Shown piece by piece: positions 1-8,851 of a DNA stretch of 64,000 bases (position 1 is its first letter; each line of letters starts with the position of its first letter). The position numbers and the translations under genes are program-made. Source of the DNA: an uncultured Ulvibacter sp. (GTDB lineage: Bacteria; Bacteroidota; Bacteroidia; Flavobacteriales; Flavobacteriaceae); assembly GCA_938083445.1 (NCBI GenBank), contig CALKCP010000006.1, positions 1-64,000 on the forward strand, read 5' to 3'. The notes beneath the pieces were generated by a model that was not told where the DNA came from, did no database searches, and worked only from the letters and a program-made list of their open reading frames with translations.

Positions 1-66
1 GTATATAGTTCTTGTAAGAAATAGGTTTGGTATAGCTAAATTAAAAGAAGAAGATATGCCTATGGT

Positions 67-618
67 TTAATCTTGATATGTTACTAAAACTGCTCTGTAA
101 GAACCTGTCAGACTTATCGATTCCCCAGAATTTGAATCTTCTAAATTTGCATTAAAATTTCCTTCAACCACCCATTCGGTATCATTATTATCAGAACTTA
201 TTTCACTGATTCCTGTTATTGTATGGGCGCCATCAGTTAAGTTGAAAAAATTATTTCCTGAATTCTCTGTCAACCTGAAGGAGAGTGTTAAATGACAATC
301 ATCATCTAAATACTCCCCTTTTATAGGATAACTCCCTGTTGTTGCCTCGTTAAAATTAACTGTTTGATAAAAATGTAAAATATCTGCTGAATATCTTTTT
401 GAAGCAGTATTTATCTCGGGAAGTGGTATTATAAATGATGATAGGCCATTACAATCTTGTGAAGAATTGCCGTATCCAAAACCTACAAGCGATTCCCTAT
501 AAGTTTGACCATTAACAACAATTTCCAAATAGGTTTCATAATTATTGTCATTCCCATCATCCCCAGACGAACAAGCAACGATAAGCACAGTTAAAAATAA
601 ATAGATTAATTTTTTCAT
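67..618 (-). CDS. Putative lipoprotein of unknown function
   Basis: A 183-residue protein. Residues 1-15 form a hydrophobic signal peptide ending in a lipobox with the acceptor Cys at 16, followed by SSGDDGND. A Ser/Asp-rich stretch after the Cys is typical of Bacteroidetes lipoproteins, and in this phylum can direct them to the cell surface. The mature part is polar, reads as mainly beta-strand, and has two further cysteines in SQDCNG and DDDCHL. I do not recognise a family. It is transcribed away from the next gene. The lipoprotein call is fairly sure; the function is unknown. Confidence 0.75.
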   Translation of the reverse strand: MKKLIYLFLTVLIVACSSGDDGNDNNYETYLEIVVNGQTYRESLVGFGYGNSSQDCNGLSSFIIPLPEINTASKRYSADILHFYQTVNFNEATTGSYPIKGEYLDDDCHLTLSFRLTENSGNNFFNLTDGAHTITGISEISSDNNDTEWVVEGNFNANLEDSNSGESISLTGSYRAVLVTYQD

Positions 619-666
619 TGTTTTGGTTTTTAGTTCTTAATCATAAGTAGTGATTTATTACAGAGC

Positions 667-697
667 ATAAAAAAACCCTACAAGTGGTGCAAGGGTT
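667..697 (-). terminator. Weak possible intrinsic terminator, minus orientation
   Basis: AACCCT (674-679) and AGGGTT (692-697) form a 6-bp stem with a 12-base loop, followed in the minus direction by a run of T. No minus-strand gene is visible immediately upstream of it, so its role is unclear. The rest of 619-887 shows nothing I can name. Confidence 0.3.
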
Positions 698-856
698 GTA
701 CAAAATATCTTGTGGCAATAATTAGACTTTGGCAATTATGAATATAGAAAAAGAGAGGGTCAATGGTGAAGGCAGCCATTGCACTTTTGCGTGTGCGAAA
801 TGGAGTAAAAGTAAGAATTGAGTCGTTACCTAATAAATAGCTTCAAATAAAAAAGA

Positions 857-864
857 TACCTTTG
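857..864 (+). promoter_or_regulatory. Bacteroidetes -7 promoter element
   Basis: TACCTTTG matches TAnnTTTG exactly and lies 23 bases before the ATG at 888. I see no good TTTG at the expected upstream spacing. Confidence 0.4.
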
Positions 865-887
865 TCGAACTACTAAAAATCACCCTT

Positions 888-1325
888 ATGAAATCGACAC
901 TTTTCCTCTTCGTTTTTTTATTCGCTATGTCTTCTTTCGGTCAAGTAAGTGAAGCGAACAATCTGGATACACCGCATACCATTGGCGTGGGCCATCACTT
1001 AAGTGGGTATCCAATTTTAAAGTATGTTGCTGAAGGTGATATGAAACGTTATACCTTTATTTATAAAAATCAAGAGTATGTGCGCGGAGATGATATAAAA
1101 TTTTTCGTCTTTTTATCCAGCGATGCTGAATTGGACACTTTCTATGATTTTTTAGTTGATTCTTTTAATCAAACAGAGGCAAGAGAAATGAAAATAGGCG
1201 ATGTTACCATTTTCACTGAAAAAGAACATCTGTCCATAAAGATTACGGTTAAACATCCAGATCAAGCCAGTGGGTGGTTTCTGCTCAAAGGGAAATCTCT
1301 TGATAAATTATTTGGCAAGGCATAA
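888..1325 (+). CDS. Secreted hypothetical protein
   Basis: A 145-residue protein with a clear N-terminal signal peptide (hydrophobic residues 4-16, likely cleavage after SSFG, leaving an N-terminal Gln as is common in flavobacterial exported proteins). The mature part has mixed alpha/beta character with no cysteines and no recognisable catalytic motif. It is preceded by a TAnnTTTG element and appears to be a single-gene unit. I do not recognise the family. Export is well supported; function cannot be assigned. Confidence 0.65.
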   Translation: MKSTLFLFVFLFAMSSFGQVSEANNLDTPHTIGVGHHLSGYPILKYVAEGDMKRYTFIYKNQEYVRGDDIKFFVFLSSDAELDTFYDFLVDSFNQTEAREMKIGDVTIFTEKEHLSIKITVKHPDQASGWFLLKGKSLDKLFGKA

Positions 1326-1504
1326 TGCACTCTCGATGGTTTTTGAAACGACCTTCCGGCTGCTAAATTAAGATGTGATGGTTCTGCGAATGATGTAGTT
1401 GCTTCCTTTGGGTCAACTAGTTGCAATCGCTCTTTTAAAGAAACCTACTTACTTGAATAGATGTTTGTCTTTTGAAAATCATCAATAGATACTGAAATAA
1501 AAAA

Positions 1505-3067
1505 ATGAAGCTTAGTATAAAAAATACGTTTACAACATCCCTTCCTGCCGACCCCATTTTGGAAAATACGCCAAGGCAGGTCACAAAAGCCTGTTATTCG
1601 TTTGTAACTCCCAAGCAAACTGCCAATCCGGAGATGTTGCATGTCTCCAAGGAGATGGCGGCAATGCTAGGTTTGACTGATGAGGACTTGACATCGAACG
1701 AATTTAAAAATGTCTTCACGGGCAATTCGGTCTTACCAAACACCACACCTTATGCCATGTGTTATGGAGGCCATCAATTTGGACAATGGGCCGGGCAACT
1801 TGGCGACGGAAGGGCCATTAACCTCACCGAGATTGAACATGCAGGGCAAAGGTGGGTCATGCAATTAAAAGGAGCTGGCGAAACGCCCTATTCGCGAACC
1901 GCCGATGGTTTGGCCGTTTTAAGATCTTCAATTAGAGAGTATTTGTGCAGTGAGGCTATGTTTCATTTAGGCGTGCCAACGACCCGGGCTTTATCGTTAG
2001 GTTTGACCGGTGATCAGGTTTTGAGGGATGTAATGTATAATGGGAATTCGGCCTATGAGAAAGGTGCCGTTGTTACTCGTGTTGCTCCATCATTCTTGCG
2101 TTTTGGCAGCTATGAAATTCTTGCAGCCAGAGGAGATCACGAAACGCTTAAAGCCTTAGTAGATTATACCATAGAAAATTTATTTCCACATCTGGGCAAG
2201 CCCTCAAAAGCGAGCTATTTGGCATTTTTCAAGGAGGTTGCTGAAAAAAGTTTAGACATGGTGATTCATTGGCAACGTGTTGGTTTTGTACATGGGGTGC
2301 TAAATACCGATAATGTATCCATCCTTGGACTTACCATAGACTATGGGCCTTATGGTTGGTTGGAAGGCTACGATTTTGGTTGGACACCAAACACCACCGA
2401 CAGTCAACATAAACGCTACCGCTTTGGCAGTCAGCCAGAGGTGGTGCTTTGGAATGTATACCAATTGGCCAATGCGCTATACCCCCTTTTAGACGAAGCA
2501 GCAGGTTTCGAAACAATTCTTTCCGATTATAGAACCAACTACACGCGTGCCCATCTAGATATGATGCGTTCTAAACTAGGCTTCAATTTGAAAGAGGAGG
2601 GAGATGCAACCCTTATTAAAGAGGTAGAACTTGCGTTGCATCTCACTGAAACCGACATGACCATTTTCTTTAGAAACCTGGGTAATTTCAGAAAGGGAGC
2701 ACTTTCTGACGGAATAGCAGTGGTTAAAGATGCTTTTTATAACATCACTGAAGTTTCAGCTGAGGTGAGAAAGCAATGGGATGCTTGGTTTTTGGAATAC
2801 GACACGAGGTTGTCTCGGGAACTACTTACCGATTCAGAAAGAAAAGAAAAAATGAATGCTATAAATCCAAAATACGTCTTGCGTAATTATATGGCGCAAT
2901 TGGCCATAGATGCTGCAAATAAAGGAGATTATACGCTTATTGATGAACTGTTTGAGCTCCTAAAGCAACCCTATGCCGAGCAAGAGCAGCAACATAAGTG
3001 GTTTGCAAAGCGACCCGATTGGGCGAGAGATAAAGTAGGCTGTTCTATGCTTTCTTGTAGTTCTTAA
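1505..3067 (+). CDS. selO: Protein adenylyltransferase SelO (YdiU/UPF0061 family)
   Basis: A 520-residue protein matching the SelO pseudokinase family, which transfers AMP from ATP to Ser/Thr/Tyr of target proteins, often redox-related ones. Family landmarks are visible: GGHQFGQWAGQLGDGRA (88-104), the nucleotide-binding Lys122 in QLKGAG, NTDN (267-270) and DYGPYG beginning at Asp279, the metal-binding region. The C-terminus ends GCSMLSCSS with Cys513 and Cys518; eukaryotic members carry selenocysteine at the equivalent tail, bacterial ones Cys. Length is normal for the family. It appears to be monocistronic. The GGCGC/GCGCC hairpin after the stop lacks a T-run. Confidence 0.93.
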   Translation: MKLSIKNTFTTSLPADPILENTPRQVTKACYSFVTPKQTANPEMLHVSKEMAAMLGLTDEDLTSNEFKNVFTGNSVLPNTTPYAMCYGGHQFGQWAGQLGDGRAINLTEIEHAGQRWVMQLKGAGETPYSRTADGLAVLRSSIREYLCSEAMFHLGVPTTRALSLGLTGDQVLRDVMYNGNSAYEKGAVVTRVAPSFLRFGSYEILAARGDHETLKALVDYTIENLFPHLGKPSKASYLAFFKEVAEKSLDMVIHWQRVGFVHGVLNTDNVSILGLTIDYGPYGWLEGYDFGWTPNTTDSQHKRYRFGSQPEVVLWNVYQLANALYPLLDEAAGFETILSDYRTNYTRAHLDMMRSKLGFNLKEEGDATLIKEVELALHLTETDMTIFFRNLGNFRKGALSDGIAVVKDAFYNITEVSAEVRKQWDAWFLEYDTRLSRELLTDSERKEKMNAINPKYVLRNYMAQLAIDAANKGDYTLIDELFELLKQPYAEQEQQHKWFAKRPDWARDKVGCSMLSCSS

Positions 3068-3180
3068 AGAAGGCCAAAGGGCGCTAAGCGCCTGTATTAT
3101 AAAAATATAAAAAATTGAAACCATTTTGTTCCGTCTTTTTTAATGGGTACTTTTAATAAAACGATGTAATTGATAAAAAA

Positions 3181-3696
3181 ATGATAAACCTACAGGATTT
3201 TGTTCGCGATATTCAGGATTTTCCGAAACCGGGTGTTCTTTTTAAAGACATCACGCCTTTATTAGCAAATAAAGATGCTTCCGAAGCTTGCATTAATGCC
3301 CTATTGACACTTGTAAATAATCAAAAAATTGATAAGGTGGTTGCCATTGAAGCTCGGGGCTTTTTCTTTGGTATGCACTTAGCGCAGCAACTAGATGCGG
3401 GCTTTGTGCCAATACGTAAGTCTGGTAAATTACCCTATACTACAATTGCCGAGCCGTATTCGTTAGAATATGGAATGGATGTAATTGAAATGCACGAGGA
3501 TGCTATTAAAAAGGGAGATCGTGTTTTACTTCATGACGACGTACTTGCAACGGGTGGCACTGCAAAAGCCGCCTGTAAGCTCATAGAAAAATTAGGCGGG
3601 GTGGTGGTGCAATGCAATTTTATAATCGAATTAGAATTTCTAAGGGGTGCAGATGCCTTGAAAAATTATGATGTTAAGCCTCTACTTACGTATTAG
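3181..3696 (+). CDS. apt: Adenine phosphoribosyltransferase
   Basis: A 171-residue cytoplasmic purine-salvage enzyme converting adenine and PRPP to AMP and pyrophosphate. The N-terminus carries the APT-typical DFPKPGVLFKDITPLL (13-28). The PRPP-binding loop is at 115-128 (VLLHDDVLATGGTA) and EARGFFFG (57-64) is the usual substrate-pocket segment. His118 sits where most homologues have Val/Ile, a minor change. Length is normal. The TAG stop (3694-3696) interlocks with the stop codon of a small convergent gene on the other strand. Confidence 0.95.
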   Translation: MINLQDFVRDIQDFPKPGVLFKDITPLLANKDASEACINALLTLVNNQKIDKVVAIEARGFFFGMHLAQQLDAGFVPIRKSGKLPYTTIAEPYSLEYGMDVIEMHEDAIKKGDRVLLHDDVLATGGTAKAACKLIEKLGGVVVQCNFIIELEFLRGADALKNYDVKPLLTY

Positions 3697-3845
3697 TCTA
3701 AGGCGTTTTTAGTAACCCATAATCGATATCCAAAAAGGGCTAACTGCAGTTTTGAAGCCTTCGCTAGATCGAGTCTTTTCTTGGTAAAGCTGGGTAAGAC
3801 TGCTTTATTGAATTTTGCCAATACTACAAAAGCTTGTTTTTTCAT
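3693..3845 (-). CDS. Small conserved basic protein (50 aa)
   Basis: A 50-codon reading frame, start ATG at 3845-3843 and stop TAA at 3695-3693. The protein is basic, with PSFTKKRLDLAKASKLQ in the middle and GYRLWVTKNALD at the C-terminus. From memory this pattern (LPSF, K-rich LDLAKA, a Tyr/Trp-containing C-terminal strand, final ALD) is a small protein found across Flavobacteriaceae, often annotated as an SsrA-binding protein although it is far shorter than SmpB. The stop interlocks with that of apt. A perfect TAGTTTTG lies four bases upstream of the ATG, suggesting a leaderless or near-leaderless message. Function unknown. Confidence 0.75.
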   Translation of the reverse strand: MKKQAFVVLAKFNKAVLPSFTKKRLDLAKASKLQLALFGYRLWVTKNALD

Positions 3846-3849
3846 TTGT

Positions 3850-3878
3850 CAAAACTACAAATAAAAACACCTCTCAAA
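3850..3878 (-). promoter_or_regulatory. Promoter of the 50-residue gene
   Basis: On the minus strand TTTG (3878-3875), 17 bases, then TAGTTTTG (3857-3850), a full match to the Bacteroidetes consensus with slightly short spacing. It ends four bases before the ATG at 3845. Confidence 0.5.
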
Positions 3879-4067
3879 AAATTTCAGCATTATAGGCATC
3901 ATTGTTCGGTGCATTGTTATGGCTATTTCCAGATAAGCTGTCGCTTGTTTTATTTTGGCCCTTGTCTAAAATCAATCAAAATCGCCCTTTTTTTTTATGC
4001 GCTGTGAATGGCTATTTATTTGCAGTTTAGGATGGTGTTTGTGTATCGTTTTCATAAATCGAATTGC

Positions 4068-4075
4068 TATCTTTG
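4068..4075 (+). promoter_or_regulatory. Bacteroidetes -7 promoter element
   Basis: TATCTTTG is an exact TAnnTTTG match 18 bases before the ATG at 4094. It overlaps an upstream in-frame TTG at 4064, which argues that translation starts at 4094. Confidence 0.5.
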
Positions 4076-4093
4076 TGTTTTCAAAATGAATCT

Positions 4094-5044
4094 ATGAGCG
4101 TGTTATTTATCTTTTTAGGCTTGGTGTTGTTGGTTGTTGGCGGTAATTTTTTGGTGCGTTCGTCTGTCGCCTTGTCTTTTAGGTTTCATATTTCGAAGAT
4201 GGTAATTGGGTTGACCGTTGTTTCTTTTGCGACTTCGGCTCCCGAATTGTTGGTGAGTATACAGGCAGCTCTTGATGGTTTTAGTGATATCTCTTTGGGG
4301 AATGTAATTGGATCTAATATTGCTAATATTGGTCTGGTGTTAGGAGTTACAGCAATCATTGCGCCTTTGACAATAGACCAGGATTTCTACAAATTTAATT
4401 GGCCAGTAATGATGCTTCTATCTGTAGCATTGTACTTTATTTTATCCAGTGGTCGGGTCATTTCGCGAGTGGAGGGTTTTGCACTACTCTCTACTTTATT
4501 TATTTATTTATACCTCCTAATACGGAGAGCAAGAAAAACCAGGGAAACAGCCGTTCACGTTGTTCTTGACGAGGCCCTTGTGACGGTGTCTTCTTTTAAG
4601 ATAATAGTATGGTTCCTTATTGGCGGTGTGGCCTTATTTTTTGGGAGTCAACTTCTCGTAACTGGCGCAGTAGATTTAGCGACAATCATGGGTATTAGCG
4701 AGCGTGTTATAGCGGTTACGATGATTGCTGTAGGCACTAGTATTCCTGAATTGGCGGCCTCAGTTATTGCCGCCTTGAAAAAGGAAAAGGCGATATCTCT
4801 TGGAAATTTAATAGGGTCAAATATTTTTAACATCGCGTCGGTTTTAGGCATTACGGCTATTATACAACCCATATTAGTGAAAAGTGAAGCGGTTTTATCC
4901 AGTGATATTTTTTGGATGCTCGGCTTTTCTGCAGTGCTGATCCCATTGGCATTTCTTCCTAAGAAATGGGAAATTGGAAGGATTAAAGGGATCGTTATTG
5001 TTCTTGCTTACGCCCTCTTTATTAGTTTGACATTTCTTAGCTAG
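4094..5044 (+). CDS. Calcium/sodium antiporter (CaCA family, YrbG-like)
   Basis: A 316-residue inner-membrane exchanger of the Ca2+:cation antiporter family. It has the two inverted alpha repeats: TSAPE (47-51) with GNVIGSN (69-75) in the first half, and TSIPE (215-219) with GNLIGSN (237-243) in the second. The acidic residues in the two TSxPE motifs are the ion ligands in this family. About ten membrane segments can be seen. The ATG at 4094 is preferred over a TTG at 4064 because a promoter element overlaps the latter. It lies alone between convergent and co-directional neighbours. Ion specificity cannot be read from sequence. Confidence 0.88.
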   Translation: MSVLFIFLGLVLLVVGGNFLVRSSVALSFRFHISKMVIGLTVVSFATSAPELLVSIQAALDGFSDISLGNVIGSNIANIGLVLGVTAIIAPLTIDQDFYKFNWPVMMLLSVALYFILSSGRVISRVEGFALLSTLFIYLYLLIRRARKTRETAVHVVLDEALVTVSSFKIIVWFLIGGVALFFGSQLLVTGAVDLATIMGISERVIAVTMIAVGTSIPELAASVIAALKKEKAISLGNLIGSNIFNIASVLGITAIIQPILVKSEAVLSSDIFWMLGFSAVLIPLAFLPKKWEIGRIKGIVIVLAYALFISLTFLS

Positions 5045-5254
5045 GTCTTCGGCTAAAATTTCCAATCAATATGTTACAATGTTGATGTAATTTCACTAAA
5101 ATCATTAAAAAATCTAACTTTTGGAATTTTTTCACGGGGTGTCTTGTTGAAAAATACGTTTTTTATTAACAATTTGTAAAAAAATGGGGGGTATGTATTA
5201 AAAACTTTATATTTTTACCAAATTCAATTTAAAAAAACCTTAAAAAGCACTCAA

Positions 5255-7441
5255 ATGTCCATATTAAGATTTCATGCAATTAAAGAAAGTCTCAACCACA
5301 AACCAATAAAAGTGAATGAGCCAGCGCGACGCTCTGAGATTTTTGGTGAGAATGTGTTCAACGAACAATCGATGCGCCAGTTTCTGACTAAAGATTCGTA
5401 CAAAAGCGTTATGAGTGCCGTAGAGCATGGAACGAAGATTGACCGACAGATGGCCGACCAGATTTCAACAGGAATGAAAGAATGGGCTATTTCTAAAGGA
5501 GTAACTCATTACACACACTGGTTTCAGCCCTTAACAGGAGCTACTGCTGAAAAGCATGATGCTTTCTTCGAAACGATGGACGATGGTCATGCTGTAGAGA
5601 AATTTGCAGGTGGGCAATTAGTGCAACAAGAGCCAGATGCGTCAAGTTTCCCAAATGGAGGAATTAGAAATACGTTTGAAGCAAGAGGATATACAGCCTG
5701 GGACCCAACGTCACCGGCATTTATTTATGGAACGACACTTTGCATACCAACTGTATTTGTTTCATATACAGGAGAAGCTTTAGATTATAAAACACCCTTA
5801 CTTCGTGCGCTGCAATCTATTGACGGTGCTGCAACCGCGGTTGCAAAATATTTTGATAAAAACGTCTCTAAGGTAACTGCATCCTTAGGTTGGGAACAAG
5901 AATATTTCTTGGTAGACAGCGCATTGGCTGCATCAAGACCCGATATTGCATTGGCAGGTAGAACCCTTCTAGGGCATTCATCAGCAAAAGGACAACAATT
6001 AGACGATCATTATTTCGGATCCATTCCTTCTCGAGCGTTGAACTATATGAGAGATTTGGAAACCGAATGCATGTTGCTGGGTATTCCAGTAAAAACGAGA
6101 CATAATGAGGTAGCGCCAAATCAGTTCGAATTGGCTCCAATTTATGAAGAAAGTAATCTTGCCGTAGACCACAATTCATTATTAATGGATGTGATGAAGA
6201 AGGTTGCAGATAGACATAACTTCGTAGTGCTATTTCACGAAAAGCCTTTTGCAGGTGTTAACGGTAGTGGAAAACACAACAACTGGTCGTTGGCAACGAA
6301 TACAGGAGTGAATCTTCTAGGACCAGGAAGTACACCGATGAAGAACCTTCAGTTTTTGACGTTCTTTATCAATACCCTGAAGGCGGTGAATGATCACGAG
6401 GAATTAATAAGAGCCTCTATTGCTAGTGCAAGTAATGATCATCGTTTAGGTGCTAATGAAGCACCACCAGCAGTGATTTCAGCCTTTATTGGGGAGCAAC
6501 TTACGGCAGTTTTAGATGAACTTGAGAAAGTGACAAATGGAAAACTTTCACCTCAAGAAAAAACAGACCTTAAATTAAACGTGGTAGGGAAAATTCCGGA
6601 GATATTATTAGACAATACAGATAGAAACCGTACCTCACCATTTGCCTTTACTGGCAATAAGTTCGAGTTTAGAGCGGTAGGTTCTACTGCAAATTGTGCG
6701 AACCCAATGACGGTATTAAACGCCATTGTTGCAAACCAATTAATCGACTTTAAAAAATCTGTTGATGCGCTCATTAAAGATGAGAATATGAAGAAGGATG
6801 ATGCCATCTTCAACGTCCTTAGAGAATACATCAAAGACTCGAAAAGAATTCGTTTTGAGGGAGATGGTTATGGCGAAGCTTGGGAGAAGGAAGCTAAAAA
6901 AAGAGGTCTAAGTAATCACAAAACGGCTCCTGTTGCATTGAAAGCAAGAGTTTCTAAAAAGACCATTGCCTTGTTTGAAGGTCTTGGGATTATGAATAAA
7001 GTGGAAATTGAAGCGCGTTATGAGATTGAACTTGAGGAATATGCCAAGCGTATCCAGATAGAAGGACGCATCTTAGGAGATATTGCCAGAAATCACGTGA
7101 TACCTACTGCTATAAAATACCAGAACATTTTAATCGAAAATGTGCAAGGGCTTAAGGACATTTACGGCAAGGATTTCAAGAAATTTGCAGGAGAGCAGAT
7201 GGTTTTAATTGAAGAAATTAGCGCACATATTGCAACAATTAATTCGAAAATTACCGCAATGATAGACGCTAGGAAAAAGGCCAACAAAATAACAGACGTC
7301 TCGAAATTAGCAATTGCCTATTGCGATGATGTAAAACCTTATTTTGATGAAATTAGACACCCTTGCGATAAGTTAGAACTTTTGGTAGATGACGAGCTTT
7401 GGCCATTGACTAAATACCGTGAGTTACTTTTCACAAAATAA
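5255..7441 (+). CDS. glnN: Glutamine synthetase type III
   Basis: A 728-residue cytoplasmic enzyme that makes glutamine from glutamate, ammonia and ATP, the main ammonia-assimilation step. The length and a long N-terminal region (MSILRFHAIKES) are typical of the GSIII form of Bacteroidetes, not the 450-residue GSI. Catalytic segments are visible: APNQFELAPIYEES around 287-300, VNGSGKHNNWS around 333-343, and NRTSPFAFTGNKFEFRAVGS around 456-475. It is a single-gene unit with a long A+T-rich 5' region (5045-5254) and a strong terminator downstream. GSIII expression usually responds to nitrogen, but no operator could be identified. Confidence 0.95.
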   Translation: MSILRFHAIKESLNHKPIKVNEPARRSEIFGENVFNEQSMRQFLTKDSYKSVMSAVEHGTKIDRQMADQISTGMKEWAISKGVTHYTHWFQPLTGATAEKHDAFFETMDDGHAVEKFAGGQLVQQEPDASSFPNGGIRNTFEARGYTAWDPTSPAFIYGTTLCIPTVFVSYTGEALDYKTPLLRALQSIDGAATAVAKYFDKNVSKVTASLGWEQEYFLVDSALAASRPDIALAGRTLLGHSSAKGQQLDDHYFGSIPSRALNYMRDLETECMLLGIPVKTRHNEVAPNQFELAPIYEESNLAVDHNSLLMDVMKKVADRHNFVVLFHEKPFAGVNGSGKHNNWSLATNTGVNLLGPGSTPMKNLQFLTFFINTLKAVNDHEELIRASIASASNDHRLGANEAPPAVISAFIGEQLTAVLDELEKVTNGKLSPQEKTDLKLNVVGKIPEILLDNTDRNRTSPFAFTGNKFEFRAVGSTANCANPMTVLNAIVANQLIDFKKSVDALIKDENMKKDDAIFNVLREYIKDSKRIRFEGDGYGEAWEKEAKKRGLSNHKTAPVALKARVSKKTIALFEGLGIMNKVEIEARYEIELEEYAKRIQIEGRILGDIARNHVIPTAIKYQNILIENVQGLKDIYGKDFKKFAGEQMVLIEEISAHIATINSKITAMIDARKKANKITDVSKLAIAYCDDVKPYFDEIRHPCDKLELLVDDELWPLTKYRELLFTK

Positions 7442-7463
7442 AAATACATTTAAGGACATTTTT

Positions 7464-7496
7464 AAAGTAGCTGGACGTTTGTTCAGCTACTTTTTT
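7464..7496 (+). terminator. Intrinsic terminator of glnN
   Basis: AAAGTAGCTG (7464-7473) pairs perfectly with CAGCTACTTT (7484-7493) around a 10-base loop, followed by Ts. Confidence 0.85.
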
Positions 7497-7546
7497 AGTA
7501 TCTGGTTTTTATGTGTCTAGTGGATTGTATTTCATGTTAAAATCTT

Positions 7547-7573
7547 AAAAGCTCACTTTGGTGGGCTTTTTTT
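7547..7573 (+). terminator. Second terminator-like hairpin before purM
   Basis: AAAAGCTCAC (7547-7556) pairs with GTGGGCTTTT (7561-7570), one G-T wobble, across a TTTG tetraloop and into a T-run. The TTTG loop is also positioned as the -33 element of the purM promoter. Confidence 0.7.
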
Positions 7574-7587
7574 AATGCGTACTTTTA
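7557..7587 (+). promoter_or_regulatory. Probable purM promoter
   Basis: TTTG (7557-7560), 19 bases, TACTTTTA (7580-7587), one mismatch from TAnnTTTG, 17 bases before the ATG. The spacing fits the Bacteroidetes consensus. Confidence 0.55.
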
Positions 7588-7604
7588 CAGCATAAGATAT
7601 TTAT

Positions 7605-8783
7605 ATGAGTCAAGACATTTCTAAACGCTATGCCCAACGAGGGGTTTCCGCAGGGAAAGAAGATGTACATAATGCTATAAAAAACGTTGATAAAGGCTTG
7701 TTTCCTCAGGCTTTCTGTAAAATAGTTCCTGATCATCTAACGGCAGACGATGATTACTGCCTAATTATGCATGCCGATGGTGCTGGAACCAAATCATCAC
7801 TGGCGTATATGTACTGGAAAGAAACAGGAGATTTGTCGGTTTGGAAGGGAATAGCGCAGGATGCTTTAATTATGAATGTTGACGATTTATTGTGCGTTGG
7901 TGCCGTTGATAAAATCATGCTCTCGTCTACTATAGGACGTAATAAAAACCTGATTTCAGGCGAAGTGATTTCAGCAATTATTAATGGGACAGAGGAGCTC
8001 ATCAATGATTTGGAAAAATTTGGCGTGAGTATTCATTCAACGGGCGGTGAAACAGCAGATGTTGGTGATTTGGTTCGTACCATTATTGTCGATTCAACGG
8101 TCACGGCTCGGATGAAAAGAGCTGATGTGATTAATAATGCAAATATCAAGCATGGCGATGTTATCGTTGGATTATCATCGTCTGGACAGGCAACCTATGA
8201 AACAGAATACAATGGCGGAATGGGGAGCAACGGTTTAACATCTGCGAGGCACGATGTTTTTTCAAAAGAGTTGTCTCTAAAATATCCCGAAAGTTATGAC
8301 CAAGCGGTTCCGGAAGAATTGGTGTACTCGGGTTCTAAAAAATTGACCGATTTGGTTGCAAATAGCCCTATCGATGCAGGTAAATTGGTTTTGTCTCCAA
8401 CGCGAACATATGCCCCTATTATTAAAGAAATTCTCACAAAATATACATCCAAAGAGATTCACGGGATGGTGCATTGCAGTGGTGGCGCACAAACAAAAAT
8501 TCTTCATTTTATAGAAAGCCTTCACGTCATAAAAGATCATATGTTTCCTGTGCCTCCCCTTTTTAAGTTGATTCAGGAAGAAAGTGGGACCGATTGGAAG
8601 GAAATGTATCAAGTATTTAACATGGGACATCGAATGGAAATCTATGTTCCAAAAGAGATCGCTCCCGAGATTATTGCGATTTCGAAATCATTTAATGTAG
8701 ATGCTCAGATTATAGGTCGGGTTGAAGATTCAGAAGAGAAGCGACTTACCATTTCTTCAGAATTCGGAGAATTTTTCTATTAG
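7605..8783 (+). CDS. purM: Phosphoribosylformylglycinamidine cyclo-ligase (AIR synthase)
   Basis: A 392-residue enzyme of purine synthesis that closes the imidazole ring of AIR using ATP. N-terminal SKRYAQRGVSAGKEDV is the PurM start. The ATP/substrate segments MHADGAGTKSSLAY, NVDDLLCVGA, HSTGGETADVGD and GLSSSGQATYE follow in the order seen in the family. At 392 residues it is longer than the E. coli enzyme (about 345), as is usual for Bacteroidetes versions. It stands before prfA with a 68-base gap, so the two could be co-transcribed. Other purine genes are not in the window apart from apt. Confidence 0.9.
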   Translation: MSQDISKRYAQRGVSAGKEDVHNAIKNVDKGLFPQAFCKIVPDHLTADDDYCLIMHADGAGTKSSLAYMYWKETGDLSVWKGIAQDALIMNVDDLLCVGAVDKIMLSSTIGRNKNLISGEVISAIINGTEELINDLEKFGVSIHSTGGETADVGDLVRTIIVDSTVTARMKRADVINNANIKHGDVIVGLSSSGQATYETEYNGGMGSNGLTSARHDVFSKELSLKYPESYDQAVPEELVYSGSKKLTDLVANSPIDAGKLVLSPTRTYAPIIKEILTKYTSKEIHGMVHCSGGAQTKILHFIESLHVIKDHMFPVPPLFKLIQEESGTDWKEMYQVFNMGHRMEIYVPKEIAPEIIAISKSFNVDAQIIGRVEDSEEKRLTISSEFGEFFY

Positions 8784-8851
8784 CGCTGCTGTAGAAACTC
8801 TGTTCTAAAATCCTATTTTTAATTGTAATTTTACCCTATTATTAAATTCAT

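Noticed and set aside
3080-3092. GGCGC-TAA-GCGCC hairpin after selO
   Set aside because: The stem is only five base pairs and is not followed by a T-run, so it is not called a terminator.
4064-4093. Longer start (TTG) for the CaCA antiporter
   Set aside because: The TTG overlaps a TATCTTTG promoter element, and ATG 4094 starts exactly at the conserved first membrane helix.
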